A DNA stretch of 64,000 bases from Blastococcus haudaquaticus. Lineage in GTDB: Bacteria > Actinomycetota > Actinomycetes > Mycobacteriales > Geodermatophilaceae. The notes under the pieces were generated by a model that worked only from the letters and a program-made list of their open reading frames with translations, had not been told where the DNA came from and did no database searches. The position numbers were made by a program, and so were the translations under genes. The stretch spans positions 868,001 through 932,000 of the forward strand of contig NZ_OCNK01000003.1 in NCBI RefSeq assembly GCF_900230285.1. The letters are read 5' to 3'. Positions 16,915-24,977 of the stretch are shown one piece after another (position 1 is the stretch's first letter; each line of letters starts with the position of its first letter).

Positions 16915-17838
16915 ATGCGCGGAATGGCCTACGACCGGTTCGGCGACGACGACGTCCTGCAGCTCCGGGACGACCTGCCCGACCCGCCGGTGGGGCCCGA
17001 CACCGTCCTCGTGCGGGTGCACGCCGCGGGCGTGAACCCGGTCGACCTGGGCATCCGTGCCGGCGGGCTGCAGAGCTTCTACCCGCACCACTTCCCGATC
17101 GTCCCGGGTTGGGACGTCGCCGGTGTCGTCGAGGCGGTCGGCCCCGCCGTCGTCACCTTCGCGCCCGGTGACGAGGTGTTCGGCTACGTGCGCCGCGACG
17201 ACGTCCAGTGGGGGACGGCGGCCGAGCTCGTGCCGGCGCCGCAGCGCTGCCTCTGGCACAAGCCGGAGTCGCTCTCCTTCGCCGAGGCCGGCGCACTGCC
17301 GCTGGCCGGGCTCACCGCCTACCAGGCGCTGACCGAGGCGCTCGACGTGAGCGAGGGCGACCGCGTCCTGGTGCACCGGGCCTCGGGGGGTGTCGGCTTC
17401 AACGCCGTCCAGATCGCCGTCGCGCTCGGCGCCCACGTCATCGGGACGGCCAGCCCGCGCAACCACGGCTTCCTCCGGGACGCCGGCGCCGCCGAGGTGC
17501 TCGACTACTCCGCCGGGCCCGTCAGCGCCCAGCTGTCCGAGCCGGTGGACGCCGTCCTCGACCTGGTCGGTGGCGACACCCTGGCCGACGCCCCGAAGCA
17601 GGTCCGCGACGTCTCCCGCATCGCCTCGATCGTCGATCCGTCGGTCAACGACATGGGCGGGCGCTACGTCTTCGTCCGGCCCGAGCAGCACGACCTCGAG
17701 GAGCTCGGCCGCATGGCCGACGCCGGCCAGCTGCGGGTGCCGATCGCCAAGGCGTTCCCGCTCGAGGACCTCGTCGCTGCTCACCGGATGGTCGGCGAGG
17801 GGCACGTGCGCGGCAAGGTCGTCGTCACCCTTCGCTGA
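16915..17838 (+). CDS. Zinc-independent MDR oxidoreductase, quinone reductase type
   Basis: A 307-residue medium-chain dehydrogenase/reductase. The GroES-like N-terminal half contains AAGVNPVDLGIRAG and VPGWDVAGVV, and the Rossmann half contains VLVHRASGGVGFNAVQIA for NADPH. The structural-zinc cysteine cluster of alcohol dehydrogenases is absent, so it belongs with quinone oxidoreductase or zeta-crystallin types. ATG 16915 is supported by the TACGGT -10 seven bases upstream. Its 3' end overlaps the convergent membrane-protein gene by 14 bases. The substrate is unknown. Confidence 0.87.
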   Translation: MRGMAYDRFGDDDVLQLRDDLPDPPVGPDTVLVRVHAAGVNPVDLGIRAGGLQSFYPHHFPIVPGWDVAGVVEAVGPAVVTFAPGDEVFGYVRRDDVQWGTAAELVPAPQRCLWHKPESLSFAEAGALPLAGLTAYQALTEALDVSEGDRVLVHRASGGVGFNAVQIAVALGAHVIGTASPRNHGFLRDAGAAEVLDYSAGPVSAQLSEPVDAVLDLVGGDTLADAPKQVRDVSRIASIVDPSVNDMGGRYVFVRPEQHDLEELGRMADAGQLRVPIAKAFPLEDLVAAHRMVGEGHVRGKVVVTLR

Positions 17839-18265
17839 GGCGGCCGTCCCGGCGTCGCCGGCCGACGGCGAGCGCGACGGGCAGCGCCGTGAGGCACCCG
17901 CTGACGGTGCGCACCGCCGCCGATGCGGCCACCTGCCAGAGCGGGTTCCGGGTGCCCACCACCGTCGGGCGGACCACGCCCGCGGCAGCGGGCAGGAGGA
18001 GCACCGCCGCGGCGAGGCCGACCCGGGCGATGACGCCACGGCGTCCCGCCGCCCGGATTGCCCACCGGCCCCACCGCGGGGCCGCCGCGGCGACACCCAG
18101 GGTCGCCAGGGTCGGCCCGAGCTGGATCCCGCGATCGCGTCGGGCGAAGCGGACCAGCGCGACCGCGAGGTCGGGCACGGTGCCGAGGACGACCACGGCC
18201 TGGAACGCCAGCGCGTCCACCTCCCCGGGCGTCAGCTCGGCGCCGACGGGGCTGGGGCTGGTCAC
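17825..18265 (-). CDS. Hypothetical membrane protein
   Basis: A 146-residue basic protein with probably three or four hydrophobic segments (for example AFQAVVVLGTVPDLAVALV, VGLAAAVLLLPAAAGVV, SGCLTALPVALAVG). It ends in a charged RRRRDGRLSEG tail. I do not recognise the family. It starts at GTG 18265, with CATGCT six bases upstream as a possible -10, and is divergent from the amidohydrolase. Its 3' end overlaps the convergent oxidoreductase by 14 bases. Confidence 0.55.
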   Translation of the reverse strand: MTSPSPVGAELTPGEVDALAFQAVVVLGTVPDLAVALVRFARRDRGIQLGPTLATLGVAAAAPRWGRWAIRAAGRRGVIARVGLAAAVLLLPAAAGVVRPTVVGTRNPLWQVAASAAVRTVSGCLTALPVALAVGRRRRDGRLSEG

Positions 18266-18305
18266 CGCGTCAGCATGGCAGGCGGCACGCCGCGAGGAGC
18301 CGTCC

Positions 18306-18311
18306 TAGGGT
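18306..18311 (+). promoter_or_regulatory. -10 element, leaderless amidohydrolase gene
   Basis: TAGGGT is followed by TCCGGCC and then ATG 18319, a seven-base spacing that places the transcription start at the start codon. Confidence 0.5.
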
Positions 18312-18318
18312 TCCGGCC

Positions 18319-19209
18319 ATGGTGCGACCGCCGGCCGACGACGCCGACGTCCCGCGGTACTGGCGGGAGCTCGGCCTTCCCGGGCTGCTGGACGTGCACG
18401 TGCACTTCCTGCCCGAACGGGTGCAGGCGAAGGTCTGGGAGTACTTCGAGGCGGCCGGCACGCACTACGGCTCGGACTGGCCGGTCGCCTACGCCCTGCC
18501 GGAGGACGAGCGGCTCGCGGTCCTGGACCGGCTGGGGGTGCGGGCGTTCCCGACGCTGCCCTACCCGCACAAGCCGGGGATGGCTGCCTGGCTCAACGAG
18601 TGGTCGGCCGGTTTCGCGGCCGGCCGGCCGCAGATCCTGCAGTCGGCCACGTTCTACCCCGAGCCGGGAGCGGACGGATACGTGGCGGCGGCGCTGGACG
18701 CCGGTGCCCGGGTGTTCAAGGTGCACGTGCAGGTCGGGTCGTTCGACCCTCGCGACGCGCTGCTGGAGGACGTCTGGTCGCGGCTGGAGCATTCGGGCAC
18801 GCCCGTCGTCATCCACTGCGGCTCGGGTCCGCTGGCCGGGGAGCACACCGGACCGGCACCGGTCACCGGGCTGCTCGAACGCTTCCCCCGGCTGCAGCTG
18901 ATCATCGCCCACCTCGGCATGCCGGAGTATCGCGAGTTCCTCGACCTGGCGGACCGGTACGAGCGGGTGCACCTGGACACCACGATGTTCGCCACCGACT
19001 TCACCGAGCGGCTGATGCCCTTCGACCCGGCCGACCGGCCACGGCTGTCGGCCCTGCGTGCCAAGGTGCTGCTCGGCAGCGACTTCCCCTCGATCCCGTA
19101 CGCGTACGCGCACCAGCTCCAGGCGCTGCACCGGCTGGACCTGGGGGAGGAGTGGCTGCGCGCCGTCCTCTGGGAGAACGGCGCCCGCCTGTTCGGACTG
19201 GAGACCTGA
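18319..19209 (+). CDS. Amidohydrolase family protein, amidohydro-rel (ACMSD-like) type
   Basis: A 296-residue metal-dependent TIM-barrel hydrolase or decarboxylase of the amidohydrolase-related group. The first metal motif is DVHVHF (about residues 29-34), a later histidine lies in VVIHCGSG, another in IIAHLGMPEY, and the final aspartate in LLGSDFPSIPY. These are the landmarks of ACMSD-like and 2-pyrone-4,6-dicarboxylate hydrolase-like enzymes. A VOC protein gene overlaps its stop by one base (TGATG). Substrate unknown. Confidence 0.85.
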   Translation: MVRPPADDADVPRYWRELGLPGLLDVHVHFLPERVQAKVWEYFEAAGTHYGSDWPVAYALPEDERLAVLDRLGVRAFPTLPYPHKPGMAAWLNEWSAGFAAGRPQILQSATFYPEPGADGYVAAALDAGARVFKVHVQVGSFDPRDALLEDVWSRLEHSGTPVVIHCGSGPLAGEHTGPAPVTGLLERFPRLQLIIAHLGMPEYREFLDLADRYERVHLDTTMFATDFTERLMPFDPADRPRLSALRAKVLLGSDFPSIPYAYAHQLQALHRLDLGEEWLRAVLWENGARLFGLET

Positions 19210-19586
19210 TGCCGAGCTTCACCCTGACCGCCGCCGTGCTCGGGACGCCGGACCCGCGCGGGCTGGCGCGCTTCTACCAGCGGCTGCTCGACTGGCCGAT
19301 CCGCGACGACACCGACGAGTGGGCCACCCTCCGGCCGGCCGACGGGAGCACCGGGCTGTCCTTCCAGCTGGAGGCCGACCACGTGCCGCCGGTGTGGCCG
19401 CCCGAGCAGGGGACCCAGCAGATGCAGCTGCACCTGGACCTCCTGGTCGACGACCTCGAGGCCGCCTGCGCCGTCGCCGAGGACGCAGGCGCGGAACGCA
19501 TCGGCGGCCACGAGGACGACGACGAGATCGTGCGGGTCTACCGCGACCCCGCCGGGCACCCGTTCTGCCTGTTCGTCCGTCGCTGA
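19209..19586 (+). CDS. VOC family protein (glyoxalase/bleomycin-resistance fold)
   Basis: A 125-residue vicinal-oxygen-chelate protein. The start overlaps the amidohydrolase stop as TGATG, so translation is probably coupled. Family landmarks include LARFYQRLLDWPI near residues 20-32, LHLDLLVDDLEAA and a C-terminal DPAGHPFCLFVR. The first module carries few of the usual metal ligands, so a binding role is as likely as catalysis. It may act with the amidohydrolase. Confidence 0.85.
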   Translation: MPSFTLTAAVLGTPDPRGLARFYQRLLDWPIRDDTDEWATLRPADGSTGLSFQLEADHVPPVWPPEQGTQQMQLHLDLLVDDLEAACAVAEDAGAERIGGHEDDDEIVRVYRDPAGHPFCLFVRR

Positions 19587-19615
19587 AATCACTGGCCCCG
19601 TCGCCGACGGCTGCC

Positions 19616-19621
19616 TAGCCT
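19616..19621 (+). promoter_or_regulatory. -10 element, leaderless GNAT gene
   Basis: TAGCCT ends eight bases before GTG 19630. No ribosome binding site is present between them. Confidence 0.45.
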
Positions 19622-19629
19622 TCGGCGAC

Positions 19630-20637
19630 GTGGCCGATCTCCCTGTCCTGCCCGGCGGCCTGGCCGTGCGTCCCCTGAGTCCCGACGACGTGACGGCCGC
19701 CGCCGCGCTGTTGGAGGCCGCCGAGGCGGTCGACGACACCGGCGAGCACTGGAGCCCCGACGACCTGACGGAGTGGTGGGTCAACGACCTCTTCGACCTG
19801 ACGCTCGACAGCGTCGCCGTGACGACGACGGGCGGTGACCTGGTCGCCTGGGCGACCGTGCTCGCGCTCCCCACCTTCCGCGACGCGTTCCGGATCACCC
19901 TCGAGGCGCGCGTGCACCCGGCCTGGCGCAACCGCGGCATCGGCCGGGCGCTGCTGGCCTGGCAGCTCGAGCGGGGCCGGGAGCTGCACGCCGAGCGGCA
20001 TCCGGGCTCCCCGGCCGTCCTGGCGGTGGAGGTCTACACGTCGATGTCCTCGCTGGAGGGCCTGGTCCGCCGGGCCGGACTCACGCAGGAGCGCTGGTAC
20101 TTCGTCATGGAGCGCCCGCTCACCGACCTGCCGGCCGTTCCGCCGGTCGAGGGCGTCGAGCTCGTCGCCTTCACCTGGGACCGCGACGACGAGATCCGGC
20201 GCGCGCACAACGCGGCCTTCACCGAGCACCACGGATCGGCCGAGCGGGACGAGGCCACCTGGCAGACCCTCTTCACCGGCCAGCGCGGCTTCCGGCCGGA
20301 GCTGTCGTCCCTCGCCGTCGCCGACGGCGCGGTCGTCGCCTACGCCCTGGCCTACGTGTTCGAGGCGGACACGGCCGCCAACGGCTACGAGACGGTCGAC
20401 CTCGGCCAGATCGGCGTGCTGCCGTCCGCCCGCGGCCGCGGGCTGGCGAGGGCGACCATCGCATCCGTGCTGCGGGCGGCCGCCGACCGCAAGTTCGGCA
20501 GGGCCGCGCTGCAGGTCGACAGCGAGAACGTCACCGGCGCGCTCGCCCTCTACGAGGGGCTGGGGTTCAGGAAGCGGCGGACCCAGGTCCAGTGGGTGCT
20601 CGGACTGGCTCCGGTGAGCACCGGCACACCTCAGTAG
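19630..20637 (+). CDS. GNAT family N-acetyltransferase, two-domain
   Basis: A 335-residue protein with two GNAT folds in tandem. The N-terminal acetyl-CoA loop is visible as VHPAWRNRGIGRALL (about residues 97-111), and the C-terminal one as VLPSARGRGLARATI followed by NVTGALALYEGLGFRK, a typical last GNAT strand. Double-GNAT proteins of this size include mycothiol synthase, but I cannot assign that here. The start is GTG 19630 by -10 spacing. Its TAG stop lies inside the -10 element of the next gene. Confidence 0.87.
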   Translation: MADLPVLPGGLAVRPLSPDDVTAAAALLEAAEAVDDTGEHWSPDDLTEWWVNDLFDLTLDSVAVTTTGGDLVAWATVLALPTFRDAFRITLEARVHPAWRNRGIGRALLAWQLERGRELHAERHPGSPAVLAVEVYTSMSSLEGLVRRAGLTQERWYFVMERPLTDLPAVPPVEGVELVAFTWDRDDEIRRAHNAAFTEHHGSAERDEATWQTLFTGQRGFRPELSSLAVADGAVVAYALAYVFEADTAANGYETVDLGQIGVLPSARGRGLARATIASVLRAAADRKFGRAALQVDSENVTGALALYEGLGFRKRRTQVQWVLGLAPVSTGTPQ

Positions 20638-20640
20638 GGT
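20635..20640 (+). promoter_or_regulatory. -10 element overlapping the previous stop codon
   Basis: TAGGGT begins with the TAG stop of the GNAT gene and ends seven bases before ATG 20648. The promoter core therefore overlaps the end of the upstream coding sequence. Confidence 0.5.
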
Positions 20641-20647
20641 GCGGCGC

Positions 20648-21511
20648 ATGGTCAGCGCCGATCACTTCGACCCCGCCCTCGTCGGTCGTGCTCACCGCGC
20701 GATCGACCCGCTTCACTCGCAGCTGTACTTCGCGCCGGAGCACGACGAGCACCTCAGCGCCATCGGGCTGCGGCCGGGGCGGATGTCCTACTTCGCCGGG
20801 CGGGCGGCGCCCATGGGCGCCGTCGGCGCGGGCGTGGTGACGGCGACCTTCTACAACTTCTCGCCGTCGCTGGTCGCGCACATGATCCCGCGCGCGTGGA
20901 CCCTCGCCTCCCCGGAGCAGGTGCTCGCCGCACGGCTCGACGCGGCCCGGGCCTCCCTCACCCGGTTGCTCGGCGAGGCCGCCGCCGCCCCGGAGGTTGC
21001 CGAGCTCGCCGGCCTGCTGCAGGAGGCGTGCGCGGCGCTGACCACCGAGGGCCGCCCGCTCTTCGCGGGCCACGCCGACCTGCCCTGGCCGGAGGAACCG
21101 CTGCTGGCGGTGTGGCACGGGGCGTCCCTGTTGCGCGAGCACCGCGGCGACGGGCACGTCGCCGTCCTCCTGCACGCGGGGCTGACCGGCCTGGAGGCAC
21201 TGATCACGCACAGCGCCACCGGTCGTGGGTTCACCGAGCCGGCCGCCAAGGCGACCCGGGGGTGGAAGGACGAGGAGTGGGCCGCCGCCTGCGCCGCGCT
21301 GGCCGACCGCGGCCTGCTCGACGACGCCGGCCTGACCGCCGAGGGCGAGGAGCTGCGCGCGCGCATCGAGGTGCAGACCGACGCACTGGCCGCCGATCCG
21401 TGGCTGTTCCTGGGCGCGGAGAAGACCGCGCGGGTCGTGGAACTCGGCAAGGGGTTCTCCCGGCGGCTCGCCGAGGCAGGCGCTTTCGGGCAGGGGATCT
21501 TCGGCCGCTGA
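20648..21511 (+). CDS. SCO6745-like family protein
   Basis: A 287-residue protein that matches the pattern of the actinobacterial SCO6745-like family. That pattern includes an N-terminal RAHRAIDPLHSQLYFAPE block, RMSYFAGRAAPMGAVGAGVV, a central mostly helical region, and a C-terminal part with GWKDEEWAAACAALADRGL that looks like a winged helix. The function of the family is unknown. There is no signal peptide. The start is ATG 20648, supported by the seven-base -10 spacing. It stands alone. Confidence 0.75.
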   Translation: MVSADHFDPALVGRAHRAIDPLHSQLYFAPEHDEHLSAIGLRPGRMSYFAGRAAPMGAVGAGVVTATFYNFSPSLVAHMIPRAWTLASPEQVLAARLDAARASLTRLLGEAAAAPEVAELAGLLQEACAALTTEGRPLFAGHADLPWPEEPLLAVWHGASLLREHRGDGHVAVLLHAGLTGLEALITHSATGRGFTEPAAKATRGWKDEEWAAACAALADRGLLDDAGLTAEGEELRARIEVQTDALAADPWLFLGAEKTARVVELGKGFSRRLAEAGAFGQGIFGR

Positions 21512-21571
21512 CTCGCTCGCCTGCGGCGTCCTCAATATGGTCGGGGTCTCATCCCGGCCGAGGGGGGCGCC

Positions 21572-23194
21572 ATGACCGCGACGGAGCGGGCACCAGGGCA
21601 GCAGACGAAGCGGACCGACGTCGAGGCGGCCTTCCGCGGTAGCGCGACCTACCGGAGCCTGGGGGAGCAGACCCTCAGCCCGGCCGAGGAGCGGTTCGAG
21701 AAGGGCCGCCGCACCGTCGGGCTGTTCCTCGCCCCGGTCGTCACGATCGTCTTCGCGCTGCTCCCGGTCGACCTCCCGCGCGCCCAGCACCTGCTGGCGG
21801 CGATCCTGCTCGGGGTCATCGTCCTGTGGATCACCGAGCCGGTGCCGATCCCGGTGGGCGGCCTCATCGGCATCGGCGCGATCGTCGTCCTCGGCGTGGT
21901 GCCGGCCGACGACGCCCTGGCCCCCTTCGGGTCCACGACGGTCTTCACCTTCATCGGCGCCTTCATCCTGGCCATGGCGATGCTCAAGCACGGCCTGGCC
22001 CGCCGGTTCGCGATGTTCGTGCTGTCGCTGAAGTGGGTGGGCACGTCGACGTACCGGGTGGTCATCGCCTTCGGCGCGATCACCGCACTGCTCTCCGCGT
22101 TCGTCTCCAACACCGCGACCGTCGCAATGCTCCTGCCCACCGCCCTCGGCATCATCGCGGTCATCGCCAAGCTCCTGCAGGACAAGGACCTGGTGAAGCC
22201 CGACTTCGACCCGCTCCGCCTCCGGGTCGGCGTCGCGGTCATGCTGATGCTCGCGTACGGCGCGAGCGTCGGCGGCCTGCTCACCCCGGTCGGCACGCCG
22301 CCGAACCTGATCGGCCGAGGCCTCATCGAGGAGGCCACGGGGGAGCGGATCGGCTTCCTCGACTGGATGCTCATGGCCGCCCCGATCTGCCTGCTCATGT
22401 TCGTCGCGCTGGCCGCCGTCCTGCTGCTGCTCAACAAGCCGGAGATCCGGCGGATCGAGGGCGTCAGCGAGTACGTGCAGAAGGAGCGGTCGGAACTGGG
22501 GACGTTCTCCCGCGCCGAGAAGAACACGCTGATCGCCTTCTCGATCACCGTGGCGTGCTGGATCTTCCCCGGTGTCATCGCGCTCACCGCCGGCACCGAG
22601 TCGGACCTGTACGCCACCATCAGCGACCGGATGGACGAGGGCATCATCGCCGTCCTGGGCGCGTCTCTGCTGTTCCTGCTGCCCACCGACTGGAAGGCGC
22701 GGGAGTTCACGCTCAACTGGAGCGACGCGGCGAAGATCGACTGGGGCACGATCCTGCTGTTCGGCACCGGGATCATCTTCGGCTCGCTGCTGGCGAGCAC
22801 CGGCCTGGCCGAGACGATCGGTGAGGCCTCCGCGGAATCCCTCGGGCTCACCAGCACCTTCGCGATCACGATCTTCGCGGTGATCCTGGCGATCATCATC
22901 AGCGAGACGACGAGCAACACCGCGTCGGCCGCCGTGGTGGTGCCGATCATCATCCCGGTGGCGATGGCGGCGGGGATCAACCCGTTCGTGCCGGCGCTCG
23001 CGGCCACGTTCGCCGCGTCGTTCGGCTTCATGCTGCCGGTGTCGACGCCGCAGAACGCGATCGCGTACGGGTCGGGCGTCGTGCCGATCACCAAGATGAT
23101 CCGGTCGGGCTTCTCCTTCGACATCCTCGGCGCCCTGCTGATCGTGGTCCTGCTGCCCGTGATGGTCGACCTGGTGCTCGGCTCGGTCGGCTGA
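21572..23194 (+). CDS. DASS family sodium-coupled anion symporter
   Basis: A 540-residue transporter of the divalent anion:sodium symporter family, importing dicarboxylates or other anions across the plasma membrane. About 11-12 membrane segments follow a charged cytoplasmic N terminus of about 45 residues. Both signature SNT motifs are present, VSNTATVAMLLP and TTSNTASAAVVVP, as is TPVGTPPNLIG. ATG 21572 follows GAGGGGGGC; a TATGGT -10 at 21535-21540 would give a leader of about 25 bases. Substrate (succinate, malate, sulfate and others) cannot be told. Confidence 0.9.
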   Translation: MTATERAPGQQTKRTDVEAAFRGSATYRSLGEQTLSPAEERFEKGRRTVGLFLAPVVTIVFALLPVDLPRAQHLLAAILLGVIVLWITEPVPIPVGGLIGIGAIVVLGVVPADDALAPFGSTTVFTFIGAFILAMAMLKHGLARRFAMFVLSLKWVGTSTYRVVIAFGAITALLSAFVSNTATVAMLLPTALGIIAVIAKLLQDKDLVKPDFDPLRLRVGVAVMLMLAYGASVGGLLTPVGTPPNLIGRGLIEEATGERIGFLDWMLMAAPICLLMFVALAAVLLLLNKPEIRRIEGVSEYVQKERSELGTFSRAEKNTLIAFSITVACWIFPGVIALTAGTESDLYATISDRMDEGIIAVLGASLLFLLPTDWKAREFTLNWSDAAKIDWGTILLFGTGIIFGSLLASTGLAETIGEASAESLGLTSTFAITIFAVILAIIISETTSNTASAAVVVPIIIPVAMAAGINPFVPALAATFAASFGFMLPVSTPQNAIAYGSGVVPITKMIRSGFSFDILGALLIVVLLPVMVDLVLGSVG

Positions 23195-23200
23195 GCTTCG

Positions 23201-23216
23201 CCGGGTGTTCACCCGG
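23201..23216 (+). terminator. Weak hairpin after the DASS transporter
   Basis: CCGGGT and ACCCGG pair across a GTTC loop seven bases after the stop codon. The stem is only 6 bp and no T-run follows. Confidence 0.35.
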
Positions 23217-23303
23217 AGGAGCGACGCCTCCTGGACACCCCGTGACACGATGGACGACGGCCTCCTCGACGGGAGCAGGCGAGAACCGGAGGGAGAGCGA
23301 CGC

Positions 23304-23357
23304 ATGCCCAGCGAACCTCCCAGTACCGGTCCCCGGGTCCTCCCCGCCCGGCGCTGA
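23304..23357 (+). CDS. Proline-rich upstream ORF of corA, possible Mg-responsive leader peptide
   Basis: A 17-codon ORF encodes MPSEPPSTGPRVLPARR with five prolines and a basic tail. Its ATG follows GGAGGGAGAG with good spacing, one of the best ribosome binding sites in the window, whereas corA has a weaker, structured one. It ends 65 bases before ATG 23423 of corA. In enterobacteria, proline-rich leader peptides of this size precede mgtA and corA, and slow or aborted translation through their prolines controls the transporter. Homology is not claimed; length, proline content, tail and position are the evidence. It could be chance, as GC-rich DNA readily yields proline codons. Confidence 0.5.
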   Translation: MPSEPPSTGPRVLPARR

Positions 23358-23380
23358 CCCGGTCGGTGCTGCGCGAGGAC

Positions 23381-23416
23381 CTCCCGGTGTTCCTCGCCGT
23401 CCGCAACTCCCGGGAG
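23381..23416 (+). promoter_or_regulatory. Inverted repeats over the corA ribosome binding site
   Basis: CTCCCGG at 23381-23387 can pair with CCGGGAG at 23410-23416, which contains the GGGAG ribosome binding site of corA. The latter also lies in a perfect 12-base palindrome, ACTCCCGGGAGT (23406-23417). Further CTCCC/CCTCC stretches inside the upstream ORF could compete for the same GGGAG. This would allow translation of the leader to control access to corA. Structure not computed. Confidence 0.4.
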
Positions 23417-23422
23417 TCCGTC

Positions 23423-24553
23423 ATGACCGAGCGCCGCCTTGCGCCCCTGAACGCCCTCACCACGCTGACCCGTCGTCCGGCCCGGGTGGAGCGTCTCGTC
23501 CCCGCCCCCACCTCGTCCGTACCCGCACCGCGGTCCCGGGTCGTCGACAACGCCGTCTACTCCGACGGACGGAGGGTGGCGACACCCGCCAGCGCGGAGG
23601 AGAGCCGCGAGGAGCTCGCCCACGGGGAGGGCCGCCTCGTCTGGCTCGGCCTCTACCGGCCCGAGCCCCAGGAGCTGGGCGGGCTGGCGGAGCTCTTCGA
23701 TCTCCCCGAGCTGGCGGTCGAGGATGCGATCCAGGCCCACCAGCGGCCGAAGTTCGAGCGGTACGGGGACACGCTCTTCGTCGTCCTCAAGGCGGCCCGC
23801 TACCTGGACGCGACCGAGGAGGTCGAGTTCGGCGAGCTGCACCTGTTCCTCGGTGCGGACTTCGCCATCACCGTGCGGCACAGCGAGTCCCCGGACCTCT
23901 CGCGCGTGCGGCGCCGTCTGGAGAGCGAGCCCGCGCTCCTGGCCAAGGGCAGCGAGGCGGTGCTGTACGCCATCCTCGACGCCGTCGTCGACGGCTACTC
24001 GCCGGTGGTCGCGGGCCTCGCCAACGACATCGACGAGATCGAGACGCAGGTCTTCGGCGGCGACCCGGGGGTGTCCCGGCGCATCTACGAGCTGTCGCAG
24101 GAGGTGCTCGAGTTCCAGCGCGCCGCCGCGCCGCTCACCGGCATCCTCGCCGCCATCACGGCCGGCTTCGACAAGTACGGGGTGGACGAGGAGCTGCGCA
24201 GCTACCTGCGCGACGTCGCCGACCACGTCACGCAGGTCAACGAGCGGGTGGAGGCCTTCCGGCTGCAACTGCGCGACATCCTGACCGTCAACGCGACCCT
24301 CGTGGCGCAGCGGCAGAACGAGGAGATCCGCGAGCTGACCGAGGCGTCGATCGCGCAGGGCGAGGAGGTCAAGAAGATCTCCGCCTGGGCGGCCATCCTG
24401 TTCGCGCCGACGCTGGTCGGCACCGTCTACGGCATGAACTTCGACGACATGCCGGAGCTGCACTGGGCCTGGGGCTACCCGCTGGCCCTCCTGCTGATGG
24501 TCGGGGTCAGCCTGACGCTCTACCTGGTGTTCAAGCGCCGCGACTGGATCTGA
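23423..24553 (+). CDS. corA: CorA family magnesium/divalent cation transporter
   Basis: A 376-residue CorA-type channel. The large N-terminal cytoplasmic domain (about 1-305) ends in a long helix with VNATLVAQRQNEEIRELTEAS. Two C-terminal membrane helices follow, with the signature YGMNF (GMN at 337-339) between them and a basic KRRDWI tail. It forms pentamers that admit Mg2+ or Co2+. I chose ATG 23423 because GGGAG lies about seven bases upstream; GTG 23366 is in frame but has no ribosome binding site. The 228-base space after the DASS gene holds a short proline-rich ORF and inverted repeats that may regulate it. Confidence 0.9.
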   Translation: MTERRLAPLNALTTLTRRPARVERLVPAPTSSVPAPRSRVVDNAVYSDGRRVATPASAEESREELAHGEGRLVWLGLYRPEPQELGGLAELFDLPELAVEDAIQAHQRPKFERYGDTLFVVLKAARYLDATEEVEFGELHLFLGADFAITVRHSESPDLSRVRRRLESEPALLAKGSEAVLYAILDAVVDGYSPVVAGLANDIDEIETQVFGGDPGVSRRIYELSQEVLEFQRAAAPLTGILAAITAGFDKYGVDEELRSYLRDVADHVTQVNERVEAFRLQLRDILTVNATLVAQRQNEEIRELTEASIAQGEEVKKISAWAAILFAPTLVGTVYGMNFDDMPELHWAWGYPLALLLMVGVSLTLYLVFKRRDWI

Positions 24554-24584
24554 TCCGACCCCTTGCTCTTCTCTGTCAGTTGTC

Positions 24585-24606
24585 GCTAACGTTAGCGCAC
24601 GCTAAC
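24585..24606. promoter_or_regulatory. Operator with three GCTAAC half-sites
   Basis: GCTAACGTTAGC (24585-24596) is a perfect palindrome. Its right half is reused with a third half-site to form GTTAGCGCACGCTAAC (24591-24606), an inverted repeat with a 4-base spacer. It ends 14 bases before ATG 24621 and is the likely binding site of the ArsR protein encoded by the second gene of this group. Confidence 0.7.
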
Positions 24607-24620
24607 AAAAGGGGAGTGTC

Positions 24621-24977
24621 ATGGGACGTCCCGTGGCGATGTTCGAGATCGTGAGCGACCAGCCCGCCCGTGCCAAGGAGTTCTACTCCGGGTTGTTCGA
24701 CTGGTCGGTGGACGAGGACCCGGAGTGGGGCGGCTACGCACTGGTCGACACCGCCTCGGGCGACCAGTCGATCCCCGGGGGGATCGGCCCGTCGACGGGG
24801 GAGGGCGACACCGGCGTGAAGATCTACGTCCGCGTGGACGACCTCCCCGGCTACCTCGAGCGCGCGGAGCGGCTCGGGGGCCGGCGGCTCGTCGAGCCCA
24901 CCGAGCTGCCGGGCGGCTTCGGCACCTTCGCGGTGCTCGCCGACCCCGACGGGAACCAGGTCGGGCTGTGGGCGTGA
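24621..24977 (+). CDS. VOC family protein
   Basis: A 118-residue protein with glyoxalase-fold landmarks: ARAKEFYSGLFDWSVD (about residues 15-30), VKIYVRVDDLPGYLERAERLGG, and a C-terminal VLADPDGNQVGLW. These match the VOC proteins often encoded beside ArsR and SRPBCC genes. ATG 24621 follows AAAAGGGGAG. It is first in a run of four genes that share GTGA overlaps or short gaps, under a palindromic operator. Ligand unknown. Confidence 0.86.
   Translation: MGRPVAMFEIVSDQPARAKEFYSGLFDWSVDEDPEWGGYALVDTASGDQSIPGGIGPSTGEGDTGVKIYVRVDDLPGYLERAERLGGRRLVEPTELPGGFGTFAVLADPDGNQVGLWA

Noticed and set aside
23217-23422. M-box (ykoK) or other known riboswitch before corA
   Set aside because: I could not find the conserved M-box core; the visible signals are the proline-rich ORF and local palindromes.
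20567-24463. A minus-strand open frame of about 1300 codons
   Set aside because: It lies antisense to four well-supported plus-strand genes, its product is low-complexity (Arg, Gly, Asp, His rich), and such shadows are expected where third positions are nearly all G or C.
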